14,174 nucleotides of DNA, from NCBI GenBank assembly GCA_031371805.1, contig JANMKB010000620.1, positions 1 to 14,174 of the forward strand. The letters are read 5' to 3'. This DNA is from JAFDVL01 sp031371805 (lineage in GTDB: Bacteria; Acidobacteriota; Blastocatellia; RBC074). This document shows, piece by piece, positions 14,113 through 14,174 of the stretch. The notes under the pieces are model-generated. The model was not told where the DNA came from and ran no database searches. It was given only the letters and a program-made list of their open reading frames with translations. Position 1 is the first letter of the stretch. Each line of letters starts with the position of its first letter. Made by a program: the position numbers and the translations under genes.

Positions 14113-14174
14113 TTGCAGACTCTATCTATTGGTAAAGTACGCGGAAGTCGTCCACTTCGCAGTCACCAGGTCGC
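14113..14174 (+). CDS. Possible 5' end of another gene, cut by window edge
   Basis: The frame from TTG 14113 is open to the right edge (20 codons, MQTLSIGKVRG then SRPLRSHQV). The first eleven residues recall the opening of tagatose-1,6-bisphosphate aldolase-like proteins (SIGK-x-RG), but the residues after that do not fit. In the +1 frame, SSTSQSPG does resemble the family's continuation, so a small deletion or a chance match are both possible. GGAG at 14107-14110 lies only two bases before the TTG, which is too close. Low confidence. Confidence 0.2.
   Translation, partial: MQTLSIGKVRGSRPLRSHQV

Overview
The window looks like a chromosomal stretch of a Gram-negative (diderm) bacterium. Moderate GC content by eye, an OmpA-like peptidoglycan-binding domain, a SPOR domain, many large secreted proteins of unknown role, and an ECF sigma / zinc-finger anti-sigma / B-box membrane protein trio together suggest Acidobacteriota, most likely the Blastocatellia side. 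That assignment rests on gene style and memory of the families, not on a marker gene. No rRNA, tRNA, transposase, phage gene or CRISPR array was seen.

Layout. The left end (1-2097) is read on the minus strand: a substrate-binding protein fused to an OmpA-like peptidoglycan-binding domain, followed by the first 76 codons of an ABC-transporter permease. A near-perfect 28-bp palindrome fills the gap between them. A 560-bp divergent region (2098-2657) carries a candidate promoter, a direct repeat with a small palindrome, and an inverted pair of heptamer arrays. All remaining genes are on the plus strand. They are: a secreted SPOR + seven-bladed Ycf48/BNR-like propeller protein (2658-4574); a large secreted protein of unknown function (4614-7190); a small secreted LolA-like protein (7280-8071, TTG start); a secreted one-haem CxxCH protein (8127-8849); a secreted class C beta-lactamase-fold serine hydrolase (8902-10068) with a DinB-fold protein two bases behind it (10071-10535); the trio ECF sigma factor (10733-11323), double-zinc-finger membrane anti-sigma factor (11401-12192) and B-box zinc-finger membrane protein (12196-12912); and a D-2-hydroxyacid dehydrogenase close to glycerate dehydrogenase (13031-13978, GTG start). 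The last 196 bases are mostly empty, with a very doubtful gene start at the edge.

How the parts fit. Most genes serve the cell envelope: import across the inner membrane with a receptor tied to the peptidoglycan, a peptidoglycan-binding propeller, exported hydrolase and haem proteins, and a membrane-signalled transcription switch. The sigma trio is the clearest functional unit: the anti-sigma factor should hold the sigma factor at the membrane until a signal arrives. A possible sigma-E-like promoter (GAACTT, 17 bases, TACTGA) lies just upstream and could allow self-regulation.

The most unusual signal is at the gene junctions. Four close junctions (SBP/permease, propeller/unknown, sigma/anti-sigma, anti-sigma/B-box) lack a recognisable Shine-Dalgarno site and instead hold a palindrome, a GNRA-loop hairpin or a degenerate 7-base repeat array directly against the next start codon. 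Isolated genes in the same window have clear Shine-Dalgarno sites.
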